Assembly (NCBI RefSeq): GCF_003597395.2
Contig: NC_133770.1
Location: 10,697,826 to 10,761,825 of the forward strand
Direction of reading: 5' to 3'
DNA length: 64,000 nt
DNA from: Chelonoidis abingdonii
Taxonomy: Eukaryota; Chordata; Testudines; Testudinidae
A model generated the notes under the pieces. The model was not told the DNA's origin. It made no database searches and saw only the letters and a list, made by a program, of their open reading frames with translations. Both the position numbers and the translations under genes were made by a program. Of the stretch, positions 44,260 through 55,869 are shown piece by piece. Position 1 is the stretch's first letter. Each line of letters opens with the position of its first letter.

Positions 44260-45970
44260 AAAGGTGAGGGAGTTGCATTTTATATAAGAGAGCGGTATGA
44301 CTGCTCAAAGCTCTGGTATGAAACTGCAGAAAAACCTGAGAGTCTCTGGATTAAGTTTAGAAATGTGAGCAACAAGGGTGATGTTTTAGTGGGAGTCTAC
44401 TATAGACCACCAGATCAGGGGATGAGGTAGATGAGGCTTTCTTCTGGCAACTAACAGAAGTTACTAGATTTCAGGCCCTGGTTCTCATGGGGAACTTCAA
44501 TCACCCCGATATCTGCTGAGAAAGCAATACTGCAGTGCACAGGCAATCCAGGAAGTTTTTGGAAAAGTGTAGGGGACAATTTCCTGGTGTAAGTGCTGGA
44601 GTAACTAACTAGGGGCAGAGCTTTTCTCGACCTGCTGCTCATAAACAGGGAAGTATTAGGAGGGGAAGCAAAAGTGGATGGGAACCTGGGAGACAGTGAC
44701 CATGAGGTGGTTGAGTTCAGGGTCCTGACAAAAGGAAGAAAGAAGAACAGCAGAATATGGACTCTGGACTTCAGAAAAGCAGACTTTGACTTCCTCAGGA
44801 AACTGATGGGCAGGATCCCCTGGGAGAATAATATAAGAGGGAAAGGAGTCCAGGAGAGCTGGCTGTATTTTAAAGAATCCTTATTGAGGTTGCAGGAAAA
44901 AAAACATCCTAATGTGTAGAAAGAATAGTAAATATGACCAGGGCCACCCAGAGGATTCTGGAGGCCTGGGGCCGTGGGCGGCAGGCAGCTCCGGTGGACC
45001 TCCCGCAGGCGTGCCTGCACTGCCCCCCCCCTCTGGGCGGCCCTGAATATGGCAGGCGACCAGCTTGGCTTAACAGTGAAATCCTTGCTGATCTTAAAGA
45101 CAACAAAGAAGCTTACAGGAAGTGGAAGATTGGACAAATGACCAGGGAGAAGTATAAAAATATTGCTCAGCCATGCAGGAGCGAAATCAGGAAGGCCAAA
45201 TCACACTTGTTGCAGCCAGCAAGGGATGTTAAGAGTAACAAGAATGGTTTCTTCAGATATGTTAGCAATAAGAAGACGGTTAAGGAAAGTGTGGACCCCT
45301 TACTGAATGAGAGAGGCAACCTAGTGACAGAGGATGTGGAAAAAGCTAATGTACTCAATGCTTTTTTTGCTTTTGTCTTCATGAACAAGGTCAGCTTCCA
45401 GACTACTGCACTGGGCAGCACAGCATGGGGAGGAGGTGACCAGCCTTCTGTGGAGAAAGAAGTGATTTGGGACTATTTAGGAAAAACTAGAAGAGCACAA
45501 GTCCATGGGACTGGATGTGCTGCATCCAAGGGTGCTAAAGGAGTTGGCTGATGTGATTGCAGAACCATTGGCCATTATCTTTGAAAACTTATGGCGATCG
45601 GGGGAGGTCCTGGATGACTGGAAAAAGACTAACATAGTGCCCACCTTTAAGGGAAGGAGGTGGATCAGGGGAACTACAGGCCAGTCAACCTCACCTCAGT
45701 CCCTGGAAAAATCATGGAGCAGGTCCTCAAGGAATTAATTCTGAAGTACTTCAAGGAGAGGAAAGTGATCAGGAACAGTCAGCATGGATTCACCAATGCC
45801 AAGTCATGCCTGATTAACCTAATTGCCTTCGATGAGGAGATAACTGGTTCTGTGGATGAGGGGAAAGCAGTGGACATGCTATTCCTTGACTTTAGCAAGG
45901 CTTTTGATACGGTCTCCCACAGTATTCTTGCCAGAAAGTTAGAGAAGAATGGGCTGGATGAATGGACTCT
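44260..45970 (+). pseudogene. CR1 ORF2 fragment (endonuclease end and RT start)
   Basis: Recognisable pieces are the VLMGNFNHPDIC endonuclease block (44480s, normally MGDFNHPDICW, so the catalytic D is N), GDSDHEVVEFRVLTKGRKK (the SDH motif of the endonuclease), RKAKSHLLQPARDVKSNKNGF in the linker, and NSQHGFTNAKSCLINLIAFDEE then LDFSKAFDTVSHSILARKLE in RT. Stops and frame changes occur near 44518, 44589 and 45000 (insertion). Confidence 0.9.
44939..45045. mobile_element. Small hAT element inserted in CR1
   Basis: Ends CAGGGCCACCCAGAGG and CCTCTGGGCGGCCCTG are inverted repeats with two mismatches. The 8-bp duplication is AATATGAC (44931-44938) and AATATGGC (45046-45053). Removing the element and one duplication restores the CR1 order aatagtaaatatggcaggcg seen at 16472-16486. 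Same family as 56571-56979. Confidence 0.95.
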
Positions 45971-45974
45971 AAGT

Positions 45975-48675
45975 CCTGCAAAACCTGCCATATGACCACA
46001 TTAACACTTTTAATCCCCAGAATGCCACATGTGCCTCTGCCAATCCCAATTGCACTTGCCTGTTGGAGTATGCACACATAGTACGGCCCCACCATTTGGG
46101 ACCCCAAAATGTATGTACACAAAGTACGGTCCCACCATTTGTTTCGAGTTACAACGGCTGATTGCCTATCTTAGAAAAATATACAAAAAGCTGCGAAACA
46201 GATTTTCATTTACTTGCAGCCAGATTTTGTTATTTGCTTGATCAGCTTGGTGCAAGTGTTAGGTTCTCTCTCCTAGCTTTCTGGTTGTCTGTGGCTCTTG
46301 ATAAAGATGCAAGGTTAACGGAAAGTGGATTTCATGACGCTGGTTACTCCTGTGGGCTTAGCTGATGCTAAGGATTGTTTGGTGAGGGAAACAGAGTTTT
46401 TTAATTGACAGTCAATGGGAAATCATTTATTTTCAATTGATATTAAACGTTCACATTTGTTATGAGTAGTGTGGTGCAAATAACTGTTTTTTCTTTGTGC
46501 TAGCTGTACTGGTGGAGGGGAGAGGAGGGGAAGAGATTATTTCAGGTTTAAGTTTTTGGTGAAATGAAAAATAAATTACCAAAAAAAAATTGTTTTGGGG
46601 TTCAATGAAACATTTAATTCAAAATAAAATATTTAGTTTCCTTTTTGAGTTTCTACATTAAAAAAAATTGAAATAAATTTGTAAGGAAACAACTAATTCA
46701 AATTAAAAATCAAATGTTTCATTTAGAAAATATGTAAATAAAACATTTTTACTTTTTTGGATTTTTTTGTTGTCCAAAACAATTTGCCAAACTCAACACA
46801 AATTTACTAAACATTTTGGTCAACCCAAATTTGCCCTTTTTGGCCAAAAAAGAAAATACAGTTTCAGATGAAAAATTTGCTCAGGTCTAGGTATGAGTTA
46901 TTATGGAGGGATAAGTTGTCTCTTCCTAGTTAAGGTTGAAACTACCTTCTCATTACAACTGAAATTTACCCCTGCTCAGAGAACCAACACACGATCTGCA
47001 TACCACTGAAATCCCATTTAAACCTTAAAACTAGGGCCTCAGCACAAAGTTGAATTTCACCCTTCAAGTCCAGTTTTTACCCCTCTACAAAGAGTGAACT
47101 TCTCTCAACATCTGCAAAATGAAACCAATGTGCATCAAACCTAACGTTGGCCCATCTCCTTACAAAGGAGAACGTCCCTAGAAAGTTTGGGACAAATCAT
47201 ACAAGGAATCACCAAGCCATAGGATTTCAAAATCTTTGTCTATTTCAGTGTACAGGAAATGTGAGTGATTATAAAAATGCTTTTTCACAGCTCTATGTTC
47301 TTTCTTATTAATACTATATTTTTTCATAGTGTAATTAACAACAGACTTTGCAGGCACTTGTCTGACATAGGAACATCTGTGGCTATGCCAAATAGGCATA
47401 ATTTAAGAGGCATTAAAATGTTTCTAAAACTATATTTAAGGTCAAATCAATTTACTTAGCAGCTGATGAGCCAAAAGACAGCAAGACATGAACAAAGAGA
47501 GCTCATTGTGGGGAATTTATAGCAGTCAATACTTACCCACAGCTGTAGACTAGCATAAATGGGCTTCTAGAGCGCCCAAGGTATGTCATTTAAAAAGACT
47601 AAATATGCTGTTCATTCATTCTTAGGGTGGACGATTCTCGGTATGTTTCCCGACACTAATCAATTTGCTAAGCCATGGATGAAAACGTTCTCCACAATAA
47701 CTCTATATATTATTTCTGCAACAGTTGCGTTGAAAAGACTTTTTTTAAAAAAACTTAGCATAAAAAGCTTTTTTGGGAGGGAAATAACTTTGCTTCGTTT
47801 TCCATTATGAAGAGAGAAAGAGGGAGCCAGAAAAGATGTTAAAGTTACAGCAAGTGATCAAAGATGCCAACAATGTGCTCTTGGAATGTGGATTAAATCG
47901 GGTGTATTGTGTGAGTGTCTTCGTGAAGGTGTACATACACAGGAATGTCAATTCCAGAAAATTAAGTCATCATGAAGAACTTGTCTTTGATTATCTTCTC
48001 CCTCAAAGATAATGAAACAGCACACGCTAGCAAGACAAATATTCTCTCTCCAAGCCCTAACGGCTGCATTATCCTCCCATGTATCTGGGCATGCATCAGG
48101 TGTTAAAAACATCTGTGGTGCACAGGTATACAAGCCTTACCTCTGAGTACACACTATTATCTTGGGAGTGCAGACTCTATCGCTAAGTGTGAAGTCCCCT
48201 GAAATCTTATTAGGAAAAAAAAAAAACAACCTTTGCCAAGGGATTAATAAGTGGGCAAAGAAAATGGTGCAACCTAAAGTCTGCAAACTTTTCATTTGCT
48301 CCAATCCAATCAAGTTTTTCCCACGTGCCCACTACTCTGCTCTCTGGACCCCAGAATATCTATGGCTGATGTGTAGTGGAGTATCAAAGCTTGTGGTTAC
48401 AGGTGCTTTCAATGCAAAATCAGGTTGAACTCTATGGTTTTTAACTGAGTTTTTCTTTGCAGCAAAAGATTTGGGAGCTAGAGTTTATGAAGCTAATCAA
48501 ATTAACTCCAGGTAACAAGTATACACAAAGCCACAGAAACCAAAAGCATTGCATTCTCTTATACAATTAATAATACTACTAATAATAATAATTAATAAAG
48601 ACTTAGCACTTCTAATCATTAGATCGACAAGTGCCTAACAAAAGTGAGCAAGTATCATTGTATCTTGCTCTAAAT
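45975..48675. other. Unassigned AT-rich 2.7 kb
   Basis: Contains a local direct repeat (tacggccccaccatttg and tacggtcccaccatttg, 46082-46141). A long AT-rich tract from about 46550 to 46870 has reiterated aaatttg/caaattt-type words. No gene is recognised. Small open frames have no features. Confidence 0.4.
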
Positions 48676-49531
48676 CAGGGATGGGGAACCTTTTTGCTAT
48701 CAGGGGCCACTGACTCAGAGAAAAAAATTAGTTGCGGGCCACACACAGCCCTGTGGGGGGGCACAGAGTCTCAGTGCTTCCCCTAGGCTCTGGGGTGGGG
48801 CCAGACATGAGGAGTTCAGGGTGCAGGAGGGGGTTCTGGGCTGTGGCTGTGGGTGTGGGGTGCAGGAGGGGGCTCCAGGCTGGGACCAAGGGGTTTGGAG
48901 TGCGGGAGGGGACTCAAGGCTGGGGCAGGGGACTGGGGTGCAGGAGGAGGTTCAGAATGCAGGCTCCAGGAGGGAATTTGGGTGCAGGAAGGGGCTCAGA
49001 GCTGAGGCAGGGGGTTAGGGTGCAGGATCTGGGATGAAGAGTGTGGGAGGAGGTCCCAACCTGGGGCAGGGGATTGGGGTGAGGGCTCTGACTGGGAGGT
49101 GCTTAACTCAGGTGGCTTCCAGTCAGCAGTGCAGCAGGGCTAAGGCAGGCTCCCTGCCTGCCCTGGCTCCACATTGCTCCCGGAAGCATCTGCCATGTCT
49201 GGCACCTAGGCGGAAGGGCCAGGGGGCTCTGTGTGGTTCACACTGCCCACGCCCGCAGCTCCCATTGAAAGTTGGCACTGGGGATGGGGGCAGTGCACGG
49301 AGCTGCCCTGATTGCTCCTGCTCTTAGGGGCCGGATATGCCGTTGCTTTCGGGAGCTGGAGCTGACCCTAGCTTCCCCTGCAGCAGGGCAAGCTGGCGCT
49401 CATGGCTCCAACCCCACGGGGGGTGCCAAGGCTTGGGGCTTCTGGCCTGCGGTGCGGTGACTTGCTGCGGGCTGCATGAAACGAAGCAGCAGGCCAGATC
49501 CGGCCCGTGGGCTGTAGGTTCCCCACCCCTG
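48676..49531. mobile_element. hAT element with G-rich internal array, 856 bp
   Basis: The left end CAGGGATGGGGAACC and the right end (reverse complement CAGGGGTGGGGAACC) are 15-bp terminal inverted repeats with one mismatch. Flanking 8-mers CTCTAAAT (48668-48675) and CTCTAGGT (49532-49539) fit the hAT target preference NTCTAGAN. From about 48775 to 49085 the interior is an array of gtgcaggagggggctc and ggctggggcagggg units, like 7340-7997. No transposase is encoded. Confidence 0.9.
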
Positions 49532-49797
49532 CTCTAGGTCACACAGTCCTGGAGAGCCAGACCCTCAGCTCGTATGAATTAGTGTAGCTCTGTGGAGCTG
49601 GGCAAAAGAATTTAATAGGAATGGAAAAAGTAGTGTTCCATAGCCCTTACTCCGCTCTAAAATCCCACTGGATTTAATAAAGAATTAAACTTTTTTTATG
49701 GTTTGTATCTTTTTAAATCCCAATGTTTAATTCTATGGCAGGAATACCATTCTCTATTAAATTCCAGGAAAAGATTAATAAAGCCTCTGTTACTATT

Positions 49798-49925
49798 GTA
49801 ACCCTTCTGCCAGGGGGTGTTGGCCAGGTTCAATATCTCTTAGCAGTATAAAAGAGAACCGGCTTGAGCCCCCACCCAGTAATCTGGGGAAATTAAACAT
49901 CACTTCTGGATGCCTCTGGGATGGA
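49798..49925 (+). mobile_element. Possible LTR scrap
   Basis: Contains tgtaacccttctgccagggg, then a TATA-like gcagtataaaagagaa and gggatggagg. It looks like part of an LTR promoter, but no partner or end is visible. Confidence 0.25.
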
Positions 49926-50199
49926 GGTTGGCCGGAGCTTTAAACTAGAGATTTGGGGCAGACTGTTGGGAGAGACTTGTGTAATCTTCCTGCCTGATTC
50001 TAATATTGAATTGGAGGAAAATCAAGTAGGCGAGGATACAGACATGGAGAAAGGAACAACAGAGGGTAGGAGAATGGACAAGAGGAAAGAGAGTGCAATA
50101 CCAATGACAGTAAGAGTCAAGCAGGTTCCTTGCCAATACCTAATTGGGCAAGGAACCTGGGCAAAGCCAAGCAGAAACAGCTAAGGTGTCTGTACACTA

Positions 50200-51271
50200 A
50201 TCATAGAATATCATGGTTGGAAGGACCTCAGGAGGTCATCTAGTCAACCCGCTGCTCAAAGCAGGACCAATCCCCAACTGAATAAGCCCAGCCAGGGCTT
50301 TGCCAAGCCTTAAAAACCTCTAAGGAAGAAGACTCCACCACCTCCCTAGGGAACCCATTCCAGTGCTTCACCACTCTCTGAGTGAAAAAGTTTTTCCTAA
50401 TATCCAACCTAAACCTCTCCCACTGCAATTTGAGACCATTACTCCTTGTTCTGTCATCTGGTACCACTGAGAACAGTCTAGATCCATCCTCATTGGAACC
50501 CCCTTTCAGGTAGTTGAAAGCAGCTATCAAATTCCCTCCTCATTCTTCTCTTCTGCAGAATAAACAATCCCAGTTCCCTCAGCCTCTCCTCATAAGTCAT
50601 GTGTTCCAGCCCCCTAATCATTTTTGTTGTCCTCCGCTGGACTCTTTCCAATTTTTCCACATCCTTCTTGTAGTTTGGGGCCCAAAAGAGGACACAGTAC
50701 TCCAGATGAGGCCTCCCCAATGTTGAATAGAGGGGAATGATCATGTCCTTCGATCTGCTGGCAATGTCCCTACTTATACAGCTCNATGAGGCCTCACCAA
50801 CACCGAATAGAGGGGAATGATCACGTCCCTTGATCTGCTGGCAATGCTCCTACTTATACAGCCCAAAATGCTGTTAGCATTCTTAGCAAAAAGGGCACAC
50901 TGTTGACTCATATCCAGCTTCTCATCCATTGTAACCCCTAGGTCCTTTTCTGAAGAATTGCTGCCTAGCCATTTGGTCCCTAGTCCGTAACAGTGAATGG
51001 GATTCTTCCTTCCTAAGTGCAGGACTCTGCACTTGTCCTTGTTGAACCTCATCAGATTTCTTTTGGCACAATCCTCTAATTTGTCTAGGTCCTATCTCTA
51101 CCCGCCAGGGTATCTACCACTCCTCTCAGTTTAGTGTTAGCTGCAAACTTGCTGAGGGTGCAGTCCACGCCATCCTCCAGATCATTAATGGCGATATTGA
51201 ACAAAACCAGCCCCAGGACTGACCCTTGGGGCACTCTGCTTGAAACTGGCTGCCAACTAGACAATGTAATG
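50200..51271 (-). mobile_element. CR1 LINE 3' half, minus strand, with duplication
   Basis: On the minus strand it goes from the RT box region (complement of ggccccaaggctgtcct-like sequence near 51220) to the tail at 50200 (complement of catagaatatcatggttgg). C-terminal block VIIPLYSVLVRPH and [20 protein letters not shown] are readable in separate frames. A segment is duplicated around a single N at 50785. Confidence 0.9.
50706..50863. repeat. Tandem duplicate in CR1 joined by a single N
   Basis: Two copies of about 79 bp (50706-50784 and 50786-50863) start atgaggcctc and end cctacttatacagc, differing at roughly nine positions. They are separated by one undetermined base at 50785. Because the copies differ, they are more likely two CR1 copies or alleles forced together at a gap closure than a recent duplication. 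Confidence 0.85.
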
Positions 51272-52650
51272 GAGCTTGGTTAACAAAATGGATGAGCTAG
51301 AATCACCGGAGCAGGAAGTGAAACCAGATATTATAGGCACAACAGAAACATGGTGGAATAGTAGTCATGACTGGAATACAGGTATTGAAGGGCACATGCT
51401 ACTCAGGAAAGACTGAAATAAAGGTAAATGTGGTGGAATAGCATTGTATATTAATGACCAGGTAGAGTGTAAAGAAATTAGAAATGATAGAATTGGTAAA
51501 GTGGAATCTGTTTGGAAAATCGCTTTGGGGAGAATAGGTATCAGAGGTTCCCCTGGGATAGTGCTTGGGGTCTGCAACAGAACTTCAAGATCTGATCTGG
51601 ATATGGATAGAGACATCTTTGATATATTTCATGAAGTAAATACCACTGAGAACTGTGTGATTATGGGATATTTTAATTTCCCAGATATAAATTGGAGGTC
51701 AAGTGCTACTAATAATGGTAGGTTTTCAACTACGGTCCTTGATTTTAAAAGGGAAAACTTTAAAAAACTGTGGAAATTAGTTAGGGGAAGTGGACTGGAC
51801 TGAAGAACTCCAGGGCCGAATGTTGAGGAGGCTTGGAATTACTTTATGTCAAAGTTACAGACACTATCTGAAACCTGCATCCCAAGCAAGGGGAAAAAAA
51901 TCTCAGGGAAGGGTCGCAGACCAAAGTGGATGAACAAGCATCTCCAACAGGTCATTAAGAGAAAGCAGAAAGCCTGAAAGGACTGGAAGAAAGGATGGGT
52001 CAGAAAGGAAAGCAACCTCTTGGGTCCAAAAAGTGCGGGGGAAAAGTGGGAACTGCCAAAAGCCAAGCAGAGCTGGACGCAGCAAAGGAAATTAAAACCA
52101 ATAGTAAAAGGTTCTTTAGCCATATAAATAAAAAGAAAACAAGGAGAGAAGAAATGGGACCACTAAACACTTAGGATGGGATTTTAATAAGGGTGATGAG
52201 AAGCTTAGGGACAGTGGGAGGGTCGCTAATGGGAACGAGGAAATGGAAATCAAAATTACTTCATCTGATGTGGAAGCCAAACTCAAATAACTTAATTGGA
52301 CCAGATCAGGGGAGGTGAGTAGATAATCTCTATCCAAGAATATTAAAGATACTGGCACATGAAATTGCAAGCCCAGTTGCAAGAGTTTTTAATGAATCCG
52401 TAAATTCAGGGGTCATATTCTATGACTGGAGAATTAAAAATATAGTAGCTTTATTTAAGAAAGGGGAAAAAAACGTGATTTGGAAAACTACAGCCCCATT
52501 AGTTTGACTTCTGATACGCAAAGTCTTTGAGCAAATTTTGAAAGAGAAAATAGTTAAGGACATAGAGGTAAACAGTAACTGGGATAAAATACAAAATGGT
52601 TTTACAAAAGGCAGATTGTGTCAGACCAACCTGATATTTTTCCATTGGAT
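51272..52650 (+). mobile_element. CR1-type LINE, second subfamily, 5' part of ORF2
   Basis: A head-to-head neighbour of the minus-strand CR1. Endonuclease pieces are IIGTTETWWNSSHDWNTG (51330s), GGIALYINDQVECKEIRN, PGIVLGVCNRTSRSDLDMD and CVIMGYFNFPDINWRSS. These differ from the MGDFNHP type of the 14.6- and 44.2-kb copies. Then come a charged linker and early RT (aattgcaagcccagttgcaa, gaaaactacagccccattag). It ends at the block cagattgtgtcagaccaacc, just where the next LINE at 53712 starts. Confidence 0.85.
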
Positions 52651-52739
52651 CTGAGATACACACATATCTGTCTTTCCATTTAAAGGACAGTATACATGGG
52701 AAACTGTATTTGTATTTTACATTTGCCTTGTCTAAGAAG

Positions 52740-53345
52740 TGTGGCTACCCAGTGCAGTTCCCATCATTTACTAAGGGCTGAGTTTTCCAGATCTGGGGAG
52801 ATTTTTATGGCTTGATTGAAATGCAGTGGTTCACATCTCTTCCTCATTGATTTCAGGATCTTTTGCTGATCTTGGTAGCAATGTAAATGGACAATCCCAT
52901 CTCTCGGTCTAGAGTCTATGGGGTGCTTGGGTAAAAAGGACAATCTTAGAATGAATGTATTCCTTGCTGCCCGTAGGTTGGAAAAGATTTCTTCCTTCAG
53001 TGTCTTCTGGAATACCTTTAGCTCTTAGATTGTTTCTACATTCCCTGTTCTCCATGTCCCACAGTTTTAATTCTTTCTGTTCTCTTTTTTCAGTTCTTTG
53101 GAGTCTTTCACTGAGATAGGTAATATTGTTTGATTGCTCATTTGATCCAGTTGCCACCTTTGTTGTTTTCTTATCAATCTCACTAATTTCACTTTTTATG
53201 TCCTTTATGTTGGCCTGGAGCTCTTCTTTCATTCTCCTTAATCATCTTCTTGGTTTCTGATAGCAGATCCCTCAGCTCAGCCTCAGTGACCAGTGCTTTT
53301 CTTTCTGCCTCCATAGTTTATCTGCTAGAGGAGGCATTACCTTTT
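52740..53345 (-). pseudogene. L1-type LINE ORF1 fragment, minus strand
   Basis: The open frame 53232-52909 begins with a Lys/Glu/Ile-rich coiled-coil-like part (IKDIKSEISEIDKKT and ERLQRTEKREQKE). Next is LWDMENRECRNNLRAKGIPE, matching the L1/Tx1 ORF1p consensus 'DLENR-RRNNLRI-GIPE' at the start of the RRM domain. After a frame break the minus strand gives IVHLHCYQDQQKILKSMRK and KISPDLEN, the C-terminal domain of the same protein. This RNA-binding chaperone packages L1 RNA. The copy is frameshifted and has no ORF2. Confidence 0.85.
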
Positions 53346-53711
53346 TTCATGGAGGGAAGGTCTCTATGCAGGAAGATTTTCTTCCATTTCCAAACATCTA
53401 GCTACTATTAGATGTTAACCTATCAATTCCCTGGGGTTACCTCCTCCTTGCTGGTCAGTCTCCTCACCAAATGGTCACGACCACACTTCTTCCCTGCTTG
53501 TCTGGCCCCTCTCAAGATGGCTGGCACACCATTTTCTCACTTATCCATCCCTTCACAAGATGGCTGCCACCACACATCTTCCCCAACCCATAATAGTGCT
53601 GCAGCAGGACAGTTACCCACGCCACAATCAGCCCACACCTGGCCCTGTTATAAGGGCTCAGGGAGGAGCTGGGTCAGTCTCTCTCTAGCAGTGGAGAGAG
53701 AAGGACCATAA
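53346..53711. other. L1 flank with repeated caagatgg words
   Basis: Holds two similar segments (ctcaagatggctggcac and cacaagatggctgccacc). The end from 53640 to 53705 (ataagggctcagggaggagc, ctctctagcagtggagag) is LTR-like in flavour. Unassigned. Confidence 0.35.
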
Positions 53712-54655
53712 ATTGCTGGGCAAAAGTCAACATGGTTTCTGTAAAGGGAAATCATCTCTTACTAATCTATTAGAATTCTTTGAAGGGGTCACCAAACATG
53801 TGGACAAGGGGGATCCAGTGGACACAATGTACTTAGATTTCCAGAAAGCCTTTGACAACATCCCTCACCAAAGGCTCTTAGATAAATTAAGTTTTCATGA
53901 TGGGATAAGAGGGAAGATCCTTTAATGGATTGAGAACTGGTTAATAAGACAGGGAACAAAAGGATAGGAATAAATGTAAATGTTGAAATGGGAGGGGTAA
54001 CGAGCTGGTGTTCCCCATGGGGGGAAGGGTCGGCCTAGACCAATCCTATTCAACTTATTCATGAAAATGATCTTGCGAAAGAAAAGGGGGAAACAGTGAG
54101 TGGCAAGTTTGCAGATGATACTTCAAAAAAAAACTGCTCAAGTATAGTTAAACCAGCAAGACTGTGAAAATTTTTTCATAAAAAGATCTCACAAAACTAG
54201 TGATTGGGCAATACAATGGGCAAAATAATTTATGTGGATAATGTAAATATGCACATCTGGGAAAAATAACCCCAACATAACATCAAAATGATGGGGCGTG
54301 ACATATATTGGGCTACAATGCGTAGTGATAAAAGACTCTTGGAGTCATCGTTGAGATGTTCCTGAAGATGTCCCATTAGAATGTGCAGGTCGATCAGTCA
54401 AAAAAGCCAAACAGGGTAAATGTTAGGCGATCATATAAAAAAGGGGATAGAGATAAGATGGAGAATATCTTGATTGCCTTTAGCCTCTGTTTGTCAGAGG
54501 GTGGAGATGGATGGCAGGAGAGAGATCACTTGGTCATTACCTGTTAGGTTCACTCCCTCTGGGGCACCTGGCATTGGCCACCGTCAGTAGACAGGATATT
54601 GGGCTGGATGGATCTTTGGTCTGACCCACTACGGCCAGTCATATGTTCTTAAGGA
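53712..54655 (+). mobile_element. CR1-type LINE, third subfamily, RT to 3' end
   Basis: Starts at the RT block and ends in the CR1 variant tail ggcctggatgg..ctttggtctgaccca, ggccagtcatatgttctta. Between lie the catalytic region and a C-terminal region with A-runs. The tail differs from the tgattctatg type of the other CR1 copies here. Many indels give a garbled middle (54120-54420). Confidence 0.85.
53713..54120 (+). pseudogene. CR1-type RT fragment
   Basis: A 70-codon frame reads KSQHGFCKGKSSLTNLLEFF, then MYLDFQKAFDNIPHQRLL, the RT blocks of this LINE clade. After a stop the sequence continues with the equivalents of 'RVVVNGSISEWGEVTSGVPQG' in garbled form and gtttgcagatgatac (FADDT, the catalytic box) near 54107-54121. 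Truncated and frameshifted. Confidence 0.8.
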
Positions 54656-55131
54656 CCTACCTGCCTGGGAGCAGGGTACCAGAGGTAGAGCAGCGCTGGG
54701 GGAAGGCAAGAGGAGCTGGGGAGCTCCAGCTTGGCAACTCCCCAGGCTGCAGGACTTGTGAGAGGCCTAAAGAAAGTTCTGGGGCTGCAGAAGTGCAGTC
54801 CGTGGATAGGCAGAGGCAGCTGGTCCAAACCCCATTACCGATGATGAGTGCCCATTACGGACTGCAGTTTGCCCCAGTGAAAGGAGCTAGATAACACCTG
54901 GCGGCAGTAGCCACTGAAGCAAGGTGAGGACAGAGGGGTGGTGGTACCCAAAGTAAGGGGGTACTGCTGGGGGCAGAACCGGGAGGAAAGGGGTACCGGG
55001 GTCTGGGAGGGACATGGGGGACCTGAGGCAGGTGAGACACCGGCCAGTAGGAGGTGCTCTGTATGCTGGAAAGCTGAGTCCCGAGACGACAAGCAGGAGG
55101 CGTCGCACCAGTGAGCCTCAACTTCGCTACA
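54656..55131 (+). mobile_element. Gypsy/LTR-like leader fragment
   Basis: GC-rich sequence with ggtaccggggtctgggaggg, acatgggggacctgaggcag and gacaagcaggaggcgtcgca. I recognise these as a dispersed turtle retroelement leader or LTR-adjacent region. Boundaries are approximate and no gag or pol motif is visible. The class is tentative. Confidence 0.4.
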
Positions 55132-55869
55132 ACTGCATGTTAAAAGTAATGTTTAGAATTTGTTGCACTGACTCACTGTCCTTATGTGTTAGGGAGGGTT
55201 CAGTACAGCATTTCCAGGCTTGCAGAGCCACTTTTAACTTGTTATGCAGACTGATGGTACTGGATTCTGTTACTAAACTTTCTGACCCAACGACTGCTCT
55301 GTGGGCCCTAGAATCTGCCAGCATTTCTCCAGCCCCTTTTTTCCTTTATATGTTTTAAAACTGTTTCTGCTTGTGGAGGCTCAGCCTTAGGGCTTAGTTT
55401 TGTGGATTCAGAATGGTTTGGTCTTTTTTAAAAATCTTCTTACACCATCTTCATTTACCCCCCCACCCCACACCTGTTGCAAAGAACTAGATTAAACCAT
55501 GGTTAAGTAAGCAAAGTTAACCACGCCCTATAAATTCCTTCTTTTATTGGCACTTGCCACAAGGATTGCCCGGAAGCATCTGCCTTTGTTTAATGTCAGC
55601 TAATATGAACATGTCAACAATTCTGTTTACCTTCAGCAATGAAACATTTTTGTAACTAAACGTTGCTTCCTTCAAAAATCCACCACAGCTGGTACAATTA
55701 GCATTTGGGACAAGTGCCCGAATCGACTCTAGAAAGCAAGAGAAAACAAGACGAAGAAGGAAATCAGGTTCAATGACATGGACCATTAATGGACTTTGAT
55801 ATTTATTTTTTAAATTTAGCCAAGGCTGGTGGATAGGTAATACATGAAGTTGACATTCATTATTAATCA
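55132..55869. other. Unassigned spacer
   Basis: No gene is seen. The 108-codon minus-strand frame at 55544-55870 and the plus frame ending at 55358 lack recognisable features. Confidence 0.4.

Larger units (their letters stand above)
44219..45974 (+). mobile_element. CR1 LINE, truncated at both ends, carrying a hAT
   Basis: Begins inside the endonuclease coding region (ggctataaactgttcaggaa) and ends inside RT just after the aatggactctaagt word, where a CR1 would continue with 'aggtgg'. It lacks any CR1 3' end, so a later deletion removed it. A 107-bp hAT element is inserted at 44939-45045. It is collinear with 15789-17345 of the CR1 at 14.6 kb. Confidence 0.9.

Noticed and set aside
44451..45137. 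228-codon minus-strand open frame
   Set aside because: It is antisense to CR1 ORF2 and crosses the hAT insertion. Similar antisense frames occur at the collinear part of the 14.6-kb CR1 (16052-16348, for example), so it reflects CR1 composition.
44219..45974. Active CR1
   Set aside because: Missing both ends, catalytic endonuclease residue changed, stops and a hAT insertion.
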